From assembly GCA_903837815.1 (NCBI GenBank), contig CAILWD010000463.1:1-5710 (forward strand): a DNA stretch of 5,710 nt, written 5' to 3'. Source of the stretch: an uncultured Chloroflexota bacterium (GTDB lineage Bacteria > Chloroflexota > Anaerolineae > Anaerolineales > Villigracilaceae). The translations under genes and the position numbers were made by a program. Position 1 is the stretch's first letter. Each line of letters begins with the position of its first letter. Positions 1 through 4,912 of the stretch are shown piece by piece. The notes below the pieces were generated by a model. The model was not told where the DNA came from and did not search any database. It saw only the letters and a program-made list of their open reading frames with translations.

Positions 1-722
1 CGCCAGGTAATTTCCACAGGCGCACCCGGAGCGGGAATCAAAATTGGACGCCACGAACCTGGTTTGCCACAGCGCATACAGGCATTGGGAAATTCATGCC
101 GCCAGGGAATGCCTGCAATGGAGGCTGCGACCAGTTCATCGAGATAAGGCTCTTCGACCCGCAGCACGGAATAGGACAGTTTCACCGCGCCGTCTGGCAG
201 ATTCCAGGCGCGCGAGAAATCCAGCAGGAATCCTGCCGAACTTACAATCTGGCCGCGTTCCCAGGCTTCGAACTTCCTGCGCTGAATTTCGGGCCTGACT
301 TCACCCGGATGCGCCTCACGGATGCGGCGGATGTCGGCCACTGCTTCAGCCAGCAAGGCAAACAACAAACTGTCCATCCTAATGCTTGCATCTAGCGCGC
401 CGCTTTGAGGCAGGTCTGGCGAGATGGACAGGATGGTGTTTACGAAGAGGCGGTAATCCACCTTTGGACCGGTTTCGATCACATAGCGGCAGGCCGGCAG
501 TTTTATCCAGCGCCATTTGGAAATGACTTCATCGAACAACACCTGACCTTCGGCGCTCAAGGCAACGATTCGCAGGGGTGGGCAGAAAAATGTGTGAAAG
601 ATACGGGCTTCGTCTGTCGGATAGACAAAGGCCAGAATGTCTTCGTTCAGATTCTGCATGAACATTGCTCCAAAGGCACGTTGATCAGAATTGACAAGGA
701 AATGCAGTTGCATGTTATTCAT
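1..722 (-). CDS. Partial hypothetical protein with DUF192-like N-terminus, cut by window edge
   Basis: The frame is open from an ATG at 722 to the left edge: 240 whole codons with no stop, so the C-terminus is missing. Residues 5-85 read like a DUF192 (COG1430) domain: a GAMFMQNL segment near residue 18, a FVYP strand, then PLRIVALSAEGQV and a closing RYVIETGP. DUF192 proteins are small and of uncertain function, so the role stays unknown. The part after residue 90 is not recognised. A CMRCGKPG stretch (Cys215, Cys218) near the edge could open a zinc ribbon that completes outside the window. The start codon lies inside the end of the initiator gene (ATGAATAA, 8-bp overlap). An AAGGAG sits only 3 nt before the 722 ATG but 12 nt before a second in-frame ATG at 713, so either start is possible. 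The overlap suggests translational coupling to the initiator. Confidence 0.8.
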   Translation of the reverse strand, partial: MNNMQLHFLVNSDQRAFGAMFMQNLNEDILAFVYPTDEARIFHTFFCPPLRIVALSAEGQVLFDEVISKWRWIKLPACRYVIETGPKVDYRLFVNTILSISPDLPQSGALDASIRMDSLLFALLAEAVADIRRIREAHPGEVRPEIQRRKFEAWERGQIVSSAGFLLDFSRAWNLPDGAVKLSYSVLRVEEPYLDELVAASIAGIPWRHEFPNACMRCGKPGSWRPILIPAPGAPVEITW

Positions 723-2637
723 TGGCTCCTTCACCAAAGAGAATGACTCGCACGGCAGGCAGGCGGGAATTATTGAAACCCATCGCCTTCTTCCAGTCCT
801 GTGCGAGTGGGTGTTCAACTCGCACGGGAATTTCGTATGGTTTTGAGGGGGTGGTGTCGATCAACATCAAGAGTTCTTCCGGCGGCAGGTCGGCAAACTT
901 TCGGAAGACTCCACGCGCTTCCCGCAGAGGATGTTCGCGCAGCCGGCTGAGAGCGTAACCCAGTGGGTCGGCTAAATTTCCACTTTGCGGACTGGCGACA
1001 TACAGCACCCACGAAACAAAGGCATGCACGGATGCCTGCACTTCCAGCAGTTCGCGTTGCACTTTTGGATGCACGTCATTTTGTCCAAGCAGGGTTTCGA
1101 GTTCCCAAAACTGCGGCGCCGCCCCCGCCGCTCTCGCGCAGCGGGCGTGTTGGGTGGTGGAAGTGTTTTTCTTGTCAGTGTTTAAGGGGTGTTTAAAAGA
1201 GTTTAAAACAGTCCCATTTGCGTCCACCATATTGCTCCCATTTGCGTCCACTAATACCCCCATTTGCGTCTGGCTATTACTCCCATCTGCGTCCAGCCTA
1301 ATACTCCCATTCGCGTCCACCTTATGACTCCCATCTGCGTCCAGCGGTTCATCTAGGAGCACGCGATAGGTGCGCGGCATGCTGTCCACACGCAGGTCAG
1401 GGTAGGTGTTTGATTCGGAGGTTTCCAGTTCGACCAGAAATCGTGTCATGTCGCCGCCGCGCTGCTGCGAAGTCCAGTGCAGGTTGAACCAGGCTTGCAC
1501 GGTTTTATAGCGGTTGGAACCAACCAGAGCCGCCATCTCCTGATAGCCTTCCTTGAAGGTCACCACTTCGCGCCGTTCGCCGGTATGTGAGTTCAGGTAA
1601 GCCATGTCGCGCGAGACGGTCACCAGCCAGGCCTGCGCGGGCGTCAGGTTGTATCGTTTGATCGTTTCCGTAATGAAATAATGCGTGATGTGAATGTCAC
1701 CCAGCGCATTGATGATCCTGCGATGCAATTCCTGCGCCAGATGATCCGCATCCGGGTGTAATGATTCACCCGACTCCAGGCGCGCCATGTCCATGACCGT
1801 ATTGAAGTGGATATTTGTTTTCGTTGACTCTATGGGACTGAGCAACTCCATGACATCCTCCACAGCCAGCAACTCCTGCAAGGCATTCAACATCGACGTA
1901 CCCTGATCCAGCAAACTTTTCAATCTGGAATACACCGCTGCGGCATCTGCGCGGGTCAATCTTGGAGTCATAAAAACCTGATAACGGATCGGGGCGCGAT
2001 GTGGCCGGCCATCCCGGCCCCGTCGAAAGCGGCGAACATCAGGATCGTCAACGCGCTGCACCAGCCCGGCAAGGTCTACTTGAATCGTTTTATGTTTGAG
2101 CAATCGCCAGAATGCCCCGTTGCTCAAGGCGCTGAAACGCAGGATCGCCCGGCTGTACAACGCCTTGCCTGATTCTGAATTTGTGCCCTGCACCATCCAG
2201 GCCGCCTGATGAAATCCGATATACAACCAGATCGCTTTTGGTCCGATCTCCATCCCCAGCCGGCGCAGGTAGCCCTTTACGACAACCTGTTTGTGCGGTT
2301 GGACAATCCTGTCGTAGTCTAGCCATTGCACCGGTTCAATCGTGAGTTCCTGCTCGTCATTTTGTTCTTCGACTTCTGTTTCTTCCTTGGGAGAATCTCC
2401 AATTACAAATTGAACAGTCACGGTTTGATTCAAAATACCGATCAATAGTCTTTGAGCCGTGCTTGCCAGGCGCGACTCCAGCCAGTCACGCGCATACGCG
2501 TTGCGCGCCGCGATGGTCATGACACTCTCATCATGGGACAACACTTCGGTATCCCGTACCCAGGTATCGAACGAGGCGCGCGGCATTTCCATCTGGAGTT
2601 GACCCAGCACAGATTGCCAGGCTTGTTGAGGATTCAT
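715..2637 (-). CDS. Replication initiator with DnaA domain I N-terminus and embedded origin repeats
   Basis: This is a probable initiator that opens the element's origin and recruits helicase. Residues 3-80 (640-aa numbering) match DnaA domain I: Trp7, ASFDTW at 21-26, and an ARDWLESR stretch at 49-56 that from memory is nearly the Bacillus DnaA sequence. In DnaA this domain contacts helicase and partner proteins. There is no Walker A motif, so the AAA+ part of DnaA is absent. An acidic linker (82-100) follows. Two segments of similar pattern (about 128-190 and 331-405, each starting L-x-P-x-x-x-W-L) may be winged-helix modules as in iteron-binding Rep proteins; this is inference. Residues 432-480 are encoded by the iterons. 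The C-terminus (about 508-640) is not recognised. The ATG at 2637 is preferred over an upstream GTG at 2646: GGAG at 2649-2646 lies 8 nt before the ATG but immediately next to the GTG. The ATG also overlaps the preceding stop as ATGA. Confidence 0.85.
   Translation of the reverse strand: MNPQQAWQSVLGQLQMEMPRASFDTWVRDTEVLSHDESVMTIAARNAYARDWLESRLASTAQRLLIGILNQTVTVQFVIGDSPKEETEVEEQNDEQELTIEPVQWLDYDRIVQPHKQVVVKGYLRRLGMEIGPKAIWLYIGFHQAAWMVQGTNSESGKALYSRAILRFSALSNGAFWRLLKHKTIQVDLAGLVQRVDDPDVRRFRRGRDGRPHRAPIRYQVFMTPRLTRADAAAVYSRLKSLLDQGTSMLNALQELLAVEDVMELLSPIESTKTNIHFNTVMDMARLESGESLHPDADHLAQELHRRIINALGDIHITHYFITETIKRYNLTPAQAWLVTVSRDMAYLNSHTGERREVVTFKEGYQEMAALVGSNRYKTVQAWFNLHWTSQQRGGDMTRFLVELETSESNTYPDLRVDSMPRTYRVLLDEPLDADGSHKVDANGSIRLDADGSNSQTQMGVLVDANGSNMVDANGTVLNSFKHPLNTDKKNTSTTQHARCARAAGAAPQFWELETLLGQNDVHPKVQRELLEVQASVHAFVSWVLYVASPQSGNLADPLGYALSRLREHPLREARGVFRKFADLPPEELLMLIDTTPSKPYEIPVRVEHPLAQDWKKAMGFNNSRLPAVRVILFGEGANE
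1180..1210. repeat. Three AT-rich GTTTAA direct repeats, candidate DNA-unwinding element
   Basis: Copies are GTTTAAGGGG (1180-1189), GTTTAAAAGA (1191-1200) and GTTTAAAACA (1201-1210). Spacings of 11 and 10 bp equal one helical turn. They end 2 bp before the first iteron. Tandem AT-rich repeats beside initiator sites are where strands first open in many origins; assignment here is by position and composition only. Confidence 0.55.
1213..1343. repeat. Six iteron-like direct repeats, 22-24 bp period
   Basis: The plus-strand core is CCCATYTGCGTCCA. Copies are at 1213-1226, 1237-1250, 1259-1272 (last two bases TG), 1282-1295, 1306-1319 (TTCG variant) and 1330-1343. Start-to-start distances are 24, 22, 23, 24 and 24 bp, a little over two helical turns, so all sites face roughly the same side of the DNA. 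Similarity extends into the spacers, which often carry CTAATAC- or CTATTAC-like sequence. Five copies encode D-A-N/D-G peptides; the third is in another frame. Confidence 0.8.
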
Positions 2638-2861
2638 GCTGTCCACTCCAGAAATAAAATTGAGCTATTTCCATCAGGGTGTCTCACAATGCCCATGCCA
2701 TTCATTTCATTCGTTACAGCCCTGCCTGTGCGTTCAGCGTAGGCGGGAACGCAGGCGGAGATGTGGGCGGGAGGTGGACAAAGCGTAGACGGCACGTTGT
2801 CTGTGCCGCCTGCGTTGATTTCTTTTTTCATTCCATTGATTTGTTTTTTGGGGAAACTCAT
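2634..2861 (-). CDS. Hypothetical 75-aa protein between partition and initiator genes
   Basis: Not recognised. Translation is supported by context. The ATG at 2861 overlaps the preceding stop as ATGA and has a full AGGAGG (2874-2869) 7 nt upstream. Its own TGA overlaps the initiator ATG, again as ATGA. The product starts with a lysine-rich stretch (MSFPKKQINGMKKEINAGG), then has a Cys/Pro segment (CPPPAHISACVPAY, residues about 27-41) and no membrane helix. The middle of the gene (about 2715-2812) is more GC-rich than its ends and includes a 7-bp inverted repeat (2729-2735 with 2747-2753). The gene may serve mainly to carry ribosomes to the initiator start, or encode a small regulator; neither is shown. 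Confidence 0.6.
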   Translation of the reverse strand: MSFPKKQINGMKKEINAGGTDNVPSTLCPPPAHISACVPAYAERTGRAVTNEMNGMGIVRHPDGNSSILFLEWTA

Positions 2862-3466
2862 TTGATGCCCTCCTGTGCCAGGGTAAAGGTTGTCCTTTTT
2901 TGAACCGGTTCGAGGGTCAACAAGCCATTGTCATAGGCCTTCAAACCAAAGCGCAGCAGGGCGGTGATTAATTCTCCGACAGGTACATTCAATCCATCAT
3001 CGGAAGCCAGGGCTGCAAGTTCCCTTTTGAGTTCGGGAGGAAAGCCGCGCCAGGTGGTGATCACACGCCATAGCGCTTGTGTTTGTTTACGTTTGGCGGG
3101 TTTCACAGGACTGTTATACGAACGTGTTGAATCGGAAGACGGGAACAAAGTCATACGCATGCGATATGGGTTGGGCCGCGGGTGAAGATCCAGGTCGCCC
3201 TGTTCGTAACCGTGTAACGCATATTCGATCACAGCTCGTGCGACCTCCCCTTCGGGTACAAACAAATCGCCGGCAATCGTCTTGACCTTCAGTGCCAGTT
3301 TTGGGTCCACCCCGCGATAGACAGCCTTGTGGCTTTGATGTTGCTTTTCCCATCGACGGTTGCGCTTGCGGGGGGCAGCCACGCGCAAAGAGTCATAAAT
3401 GCTCGGCGGGATTGTCACGCTTGGGACGGGCTCGGGGGCTTCAAATGGATTACGTCTCTTCGACAT
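2858..3466 (-). CDS. ParB-position DNA-binding protein with two RHH-like modules
   Basis: This 202-aa protein directly follows parA, where the centromere-binding partner of ParA is normally encoded. Two segments align: residues 47-96 (YRGVDPKLALKVK... VPEGEVARAVIEYAL..Y..G.L.L.P) and 136-187 (WRGFPPELKRELA... VPVGELITALLRFGL..Y..G.L.L.P). Each has a short strand, a helix beginning D/P-P-x-L, a VP-x-GE turn and a second helix, which fits a ribbon-helix-helix fold. RHH proteins normally dimerise to bind DNA, so the tandem copy could act as a single-chain dimer. The N-terminus (1-46) is basic and proline-rich, as in tails of small partition proteins that stimulate ParA. The start has AGGAG 6 nt upstream and lies 9 bp after the parA stop. 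The partition role is inferred from context and fold pattern. Confidence 0.8.
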   Translation of the reverse strand: MSKRRNPFEAPEPVPSVTIPPSIYDSLRVAAPRKRNRRWEKQHQSHKAVYRGVDPKLALKVKTIAGDLFVPEGEVARAVIEYALHGYEQGDLDLHPRPNPYRMRMTLFPSSDSTRSYNSPVKPAKRKQTQALWRVITTWRGFPPELKRELAALASDDGLNVPVGELITALLRFGLKAYDNGLLTLEPVQKRTTFTLAQEGIK

Positions 3467-3475
3467 GTCGGTCTC

Positions 3476-4246
3476 CTAAAACTTCAATACCATCTGAGTC
3501 AGGGCTTGATATTGTTTGGCGGCGCGGCAAAGCGGATCCATCTCAAAAATCGTCTGGCCCTGCGCGGCGCATTCCCGCAACAGGGTTGCGCGATGAATGG
3601 GAGGCAGCACACTTGTGTCGAATCGCTCGCGCAGGTCTTCAATGGTGGACTTGCTTTCGCGGGTTTGTTCATCGTAGAAGGTCGGCAGGATTCCCAACAA
3701 ATTGCCTCGCCAATTTTTCTTCTCCTGCAGAATGCTCAACATGCGCAGAATCTTGCCGACACCATCTGCGGATAGGAATTCGGTCGCAGTCGGTACAATC
3801 ACCAGGTCGGAAGCCCATACCGCGCGTTCCTGGATGCCGCCAACACTGGGAGCCGTATCGAAGATGATGTAATGCAGTCCATCTTTGAAAAAGCGGTTAA
3901 TTGAATGGCGAATGGCCGAGATGGGTTTATCCTGCGCGTTGAGCACGGTTTGTGCTGCCATCGTTTGCTGATCACCGGGCAGGAGATACAGCCCTTCCCG
4001 CCCCGAGAAGCGCACCCAGGATTGCACGAAGGTGGTCTCCTGTGGGGTCATGCCCATTGTGAGCAGATAAAACACGCCGGGTTCCGGGCTGCGGCCCAAT
4101 GCAGTCGCTGATTGTCCCTGTGGATCGAGATCGATCAATAAGACCCGTCTTCCTTTTTGAGAGAGGCCATGAGCGAGGGAAACAGCAGTGGTGGTTTTTC
4201 CCACCCCGCCCTTTTGATTTGCGATACAAATTACTTTTGTGGACAT
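3476..4246 (-). CDS. parA: ParA-family partition ATPase
   Basis: This 256-aa protein is a deviant Walker ATPase of the ParA/Soj/MinD superfamily, which moves plasmid or chromosome copies apart by ATP-dependent binding to nucleoid DNA. The sequence shows the deviant Walker A motif KGGVGKTT at 12-19 with signature Lys12 and nucleotide-binding Lys17, Walker A' LLIDLDPQ at 36-43, and Walker B YIIFDTAPS at 126-134. The VPTATEFLSADG block near 151-162 is also typical. It lacks an N-terminal helix-turn-helix, so it resembles the short type Ib ParA or chromosomal Soj rather than P1-type ParA. That fits a separate small DNA-binding regulator, and candidates lie on both sides. The ATG at 4246 has AAGGA about 6 nt upstream. 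Membership in the family is secure; a plasmid partition role follows from the adjacent initiator. Confidence 0.95.
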   Translation of the reverse strand: MSTKVICIANQKGGVGKTTTAVSLAHGLSQKGRRVLLIDLDPQGQSATALGRSPEPGVFYLLTMGMTPQETTFVQSWVRFSGREGLYLLPGDQQTMAAQTVLNAQDKPISAIRHSINRFFKDGLHYIIFDTAPSVGGIQERAVWASDLVIVPTATEFLSADGVGKILRMLSILQEKKNWRGNLLGILPTFYDEQTRESKSTIEDLRERFDTSVLPPIHRATLLRECAAQGQTIFEMDPLCRAAKQYQALTQMVLKF

Positions 4247-4265
4247 TTCATTTCCTTGCTGAGAA

Positions 4266-4353
4266 GCCTGATTCTGGCATCGCTAACACAGTCGCTTCCA
4301 CAGTAAAACAACAGCAATCCCAATCAGGATGGGAGCACAGAACAGAATCAGGC
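4266..4353. repeat. Perfect 11-bp inverted repeat around the micro-ORF and parA leader
   Basis: GCCTGATTCTG (4266-4276) and its exact complement CAGAATCAGGC (4343-4353) are separated by 66 bp. One arm lies in the 30-aa micro-ORF, the other in the 36-nt gap just upstream of the parA ribosome site. In the mRNA they could pair over a long loop; a match this long could also arise by chance. Confidence 0.35.
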
Positions 4354-4375
4354 CAATCAATATCCCTTCAAACAT
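4283..4375 (-). CDS. Candidate 30-aa single-pass membrane micro-protein
   Basis: A short frame starts with ATG at 4375, 5 nt after the stop of the preceding gene, and ends with TAG at 4285-4283, 36 nt before parA. Residues 4-26 are almost entirely hydrophobic (GILIGLILF near the start, IGIAVVLLW near the end), followed by Lys-Arg and a terminal Cys. That is a plausible membrane helix with a positive cytoplasmic end. The ribosome site is weak (AAGG, 9 nt upstream), so expression would rely on coupling to the upstream gene. It fills what would otherwise be a 134-bp gap in a tight operon. It is not recognised, and could be a chance frame or a leader peptide for parA. Confidence 0.45.
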   Translation of the reverse strand: MFEGILIGLILFCAPILIGIAVVLLWKRLC

Positions 4376-4380
4376 CGGGG

Positions 4381-4593
4381 CTAGCCTTGCTTGTTTTCCG
4401 GCAGGGAAGCCATATCCATACTGGGGAGGAGTGTGGGATTCCTTGTAGCTTTACTTTCATCGGAACATGAAGAGGTTTCAGCAGGTTTGGTTTTCTCCCG
4501 GGACCAGCTCAAAATCAAGCGGTATGCCTTTGCAAGCAGCTTGCGTTGTTCCGGGGTGTATTCCTTGATTTCAGGAGGCGCATTGTTCGTCAT
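4381..4593 (-). CDS. Hypothetical 70-aa protein
   Basis: Not recognised. The ATG at 4593 has a perfect AGGAGG (4605-4600) 6 nt upstream, so it is preferred over the in-frame ATG at 4638. The gene overlaps the end of the preceding RHH-like gene by 23 bp in another frame. Residues 13-34 (YTPEQRKLLAKAYRLILSW region) should form an amphipathic helix. The rest is rich in Ser, Thr, Pro and Glu and probably disordered. There is no signal peptide or membrane segment. Its place between a likely DNA-binding regulator and parA suggests an accessory maintenance role; no function is assigned. Confidence 0.7.
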   Translation of the reverse strand: MTNNAPPEIKEYTPEQRKLLAKAYRLILSWSREKTKPAETSSCSDESKATRNPTLLPSMDMASLPENKQG

Positions 4594-4762
4594 GTTTTTC
4601 CTCCTGATTTTCTTCCGCACCCGTTTCCAACAAACCAAGCCTCTCCAATTCCTTGCGAATGATCAGGGCCGCCTGAGCCTTGGGCGCGCGGTATTCCTTC
4701 GTAGCCAGTTCGTACAGCGCACTGCGCTCCTGTTCCCGCAGATAAACAATTACTTTTGCCAT
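4571..4762 (-). CDS. Small RHH-like DNA-binding protein, first gene of the operon
   Basis: This 63-aa protein has the size and secondary-structure pattern of the CopG/Arc/MetJ ribbon-helix-helix group. A short N-terminal strand (MAKVIVYLR) is followed by a helix (residues 10-24, EQERSALYELATKEY), a turn (RAPKAQ) and a second helix (AALIIRKELERLG), then an acidic, probably disordered tail. Such proteins bind operators as dimers through the strand and often control plasmid copy number or partition operons. As the first gene after the leader it is a good candidate autoregulator. AAGGAG lies 3 nt before the ATG, closer than ideal. The RHH call rests on pattern, not on a close homologue I can name. 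Confidence 0.7.
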   Translation of the reverse strand: MAKVIVYLREQERSALYELATKEYRAPKAQAALIIRKELERLGLLETGAEENQEEKHDEQCAS

Positions 4763-4773
4763 AGTCTCCTTTC

Positions 4774-4816
4774 CGCGGCTTGGAATGAAAAAAAGCCGCG
4801 CATCGGCGGCTCTTTT
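4774..4816 (-). terminator. Leader hairpin with U-tract and an alternative overlapping stem
   Basis: On the minus strand AGCCGC (4811-4806) pairs with GCGGCT (4799-4794) around a 6-nt loop, followed by a run of T from the A's at 4794-4788. This is a good intrinsic terminator. The second arm can instead pair downstream: CGCGGCTT (4800-4793) with AAGCCGCG (4781-4774), 8 bp, ending just before the ribosome site of the 4762 gene. It lies upstream of the operon's first gene and after another terminator, so it may attenuate operon transcription. It could also be a backup terminator for the upstream gene. Confidence 0.6.
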
Positions 4817-4881
4817 AACATCTGGGTCTATGGTAATTGTATGGTTTAGACTACGACTATTCTACGAAATTGTGACAGACT
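4817..4881 (-). promoter_or_regulatory. Probable promoter/operator region of the rep-par operon
   Basis: This is the only gene-free AT-rich stretch between the terminator at 4882-4912 and the operon. Weak -10-like hexamers on the minus strand are TACAAT (4841-4836) and TAGAAT (4864-4859), neither with a convincing TTGACA. The pentamer GACTA occurs at 4849-4853, 4855-4859 and 4878-4882, and GTCTA/TAGAC at 4826-4830, 4847-4851 and 4904-4908. Repeated short motifs suit RHH operators or a type Ib centromere. Exact promoter position is uncertain. Confidence 0.35.
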
Positions 4882-4912
4882 AAAAACGATTTGGACTGTT
4901 GTTGTCTAAATC
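4882..4912 (-). terminator. Intrinsic terminator after the membrane protein gene
   Basis: On the minus strand GATTTAGAC (4912-4904), loop AACAACA, then GTCCAAATC (4896-4888): a 9-bp stem with one G-U pair in RNA, followed by GTTTTT. The stem begins inside the stop codon of the 4911-5579 gene. The plus strand also carries CATTTTCTT after the stem, so it may work weakly in both directions. Confidence 0.65.

Larger units (their letters stand above)
1111..1343. other. Putative replication origin inside the initiator gene
   Basis: Three elements lie side by side within the initiator coding sequence: a GC-rich patch with a small inverted repeat (1128-1132 with 1140-1144), three AT-rich direct repeats at one-helical-turn spacing (1180-1210), and six iteron-like repeats (1213-1343). 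An AT-rich unwinding element next to initiator-binding iterons is the usual plan of theta-type plasmid and phage origins, and origins inside the initiator gene are known, as in lambda O. The origin call is inference from layout. No convincing DnaA box cluster was seen beside it. Confidence 0.6.

Noticed and set aside
8..17. DnaA box-like TTTCCACA near the left edge
   Set aside because: Single imperfect match inside a coding region, with no cluster nearby.
44..746. Plus-strand open frames over 44-298, 96-395 and 405-746
   Set aside because: They lie opposite the continuous minus-strand frame 722-1, which is coupled to the initiator and shows a family-like pattern; the plus frames overlap each other and have no recognisable content.
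1213..1343. CRISPR array
   Set aside because: Repeats are 14 bp with spacers of only 8-10 bp that are themselves similar, and the array lies in a coding frame; this is an iteron pattern.
715..2646. GTG start at 2646 for the initiator
   Set aside because: Its only Shine-Dalgarno-like bases (GGAG, 2649-2646) overlap the GTG itself, while the same bases are 8 nt before the ATG at 2637, which also makes an ATGA overlap.
3292..3867. 191-aa plus-strand open frame
   Set aside because: It lies opposite parA and the tandem-RHH gene, both with clear family patterns; the translation is basic and low in hydrophobic core, as expected of an antisense shadow.
4594..4638. N-terminal extension of the 70-aa gene to the ATG at 4638
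   Set aside because: It would deepen the overlap with the RHH-like gene to 68 bp and ignores the AGGAGG placed 6 nt before the ATG at 4593.
4751..4822. Short 23-codon frame in the leader (ATG at 4822) overlapping the start of the RHH-like gene
   Set aside because: No ribosome site, and its sequence is dictated by the hairpin arms; more likely a chance frame than a leader peptide.
4391..4849. 152-aa plus-strand open frame
   Set aside because: It spans the reverse of two small genes with strong ribosome sites and runs through the leader terminator; no supporting features.
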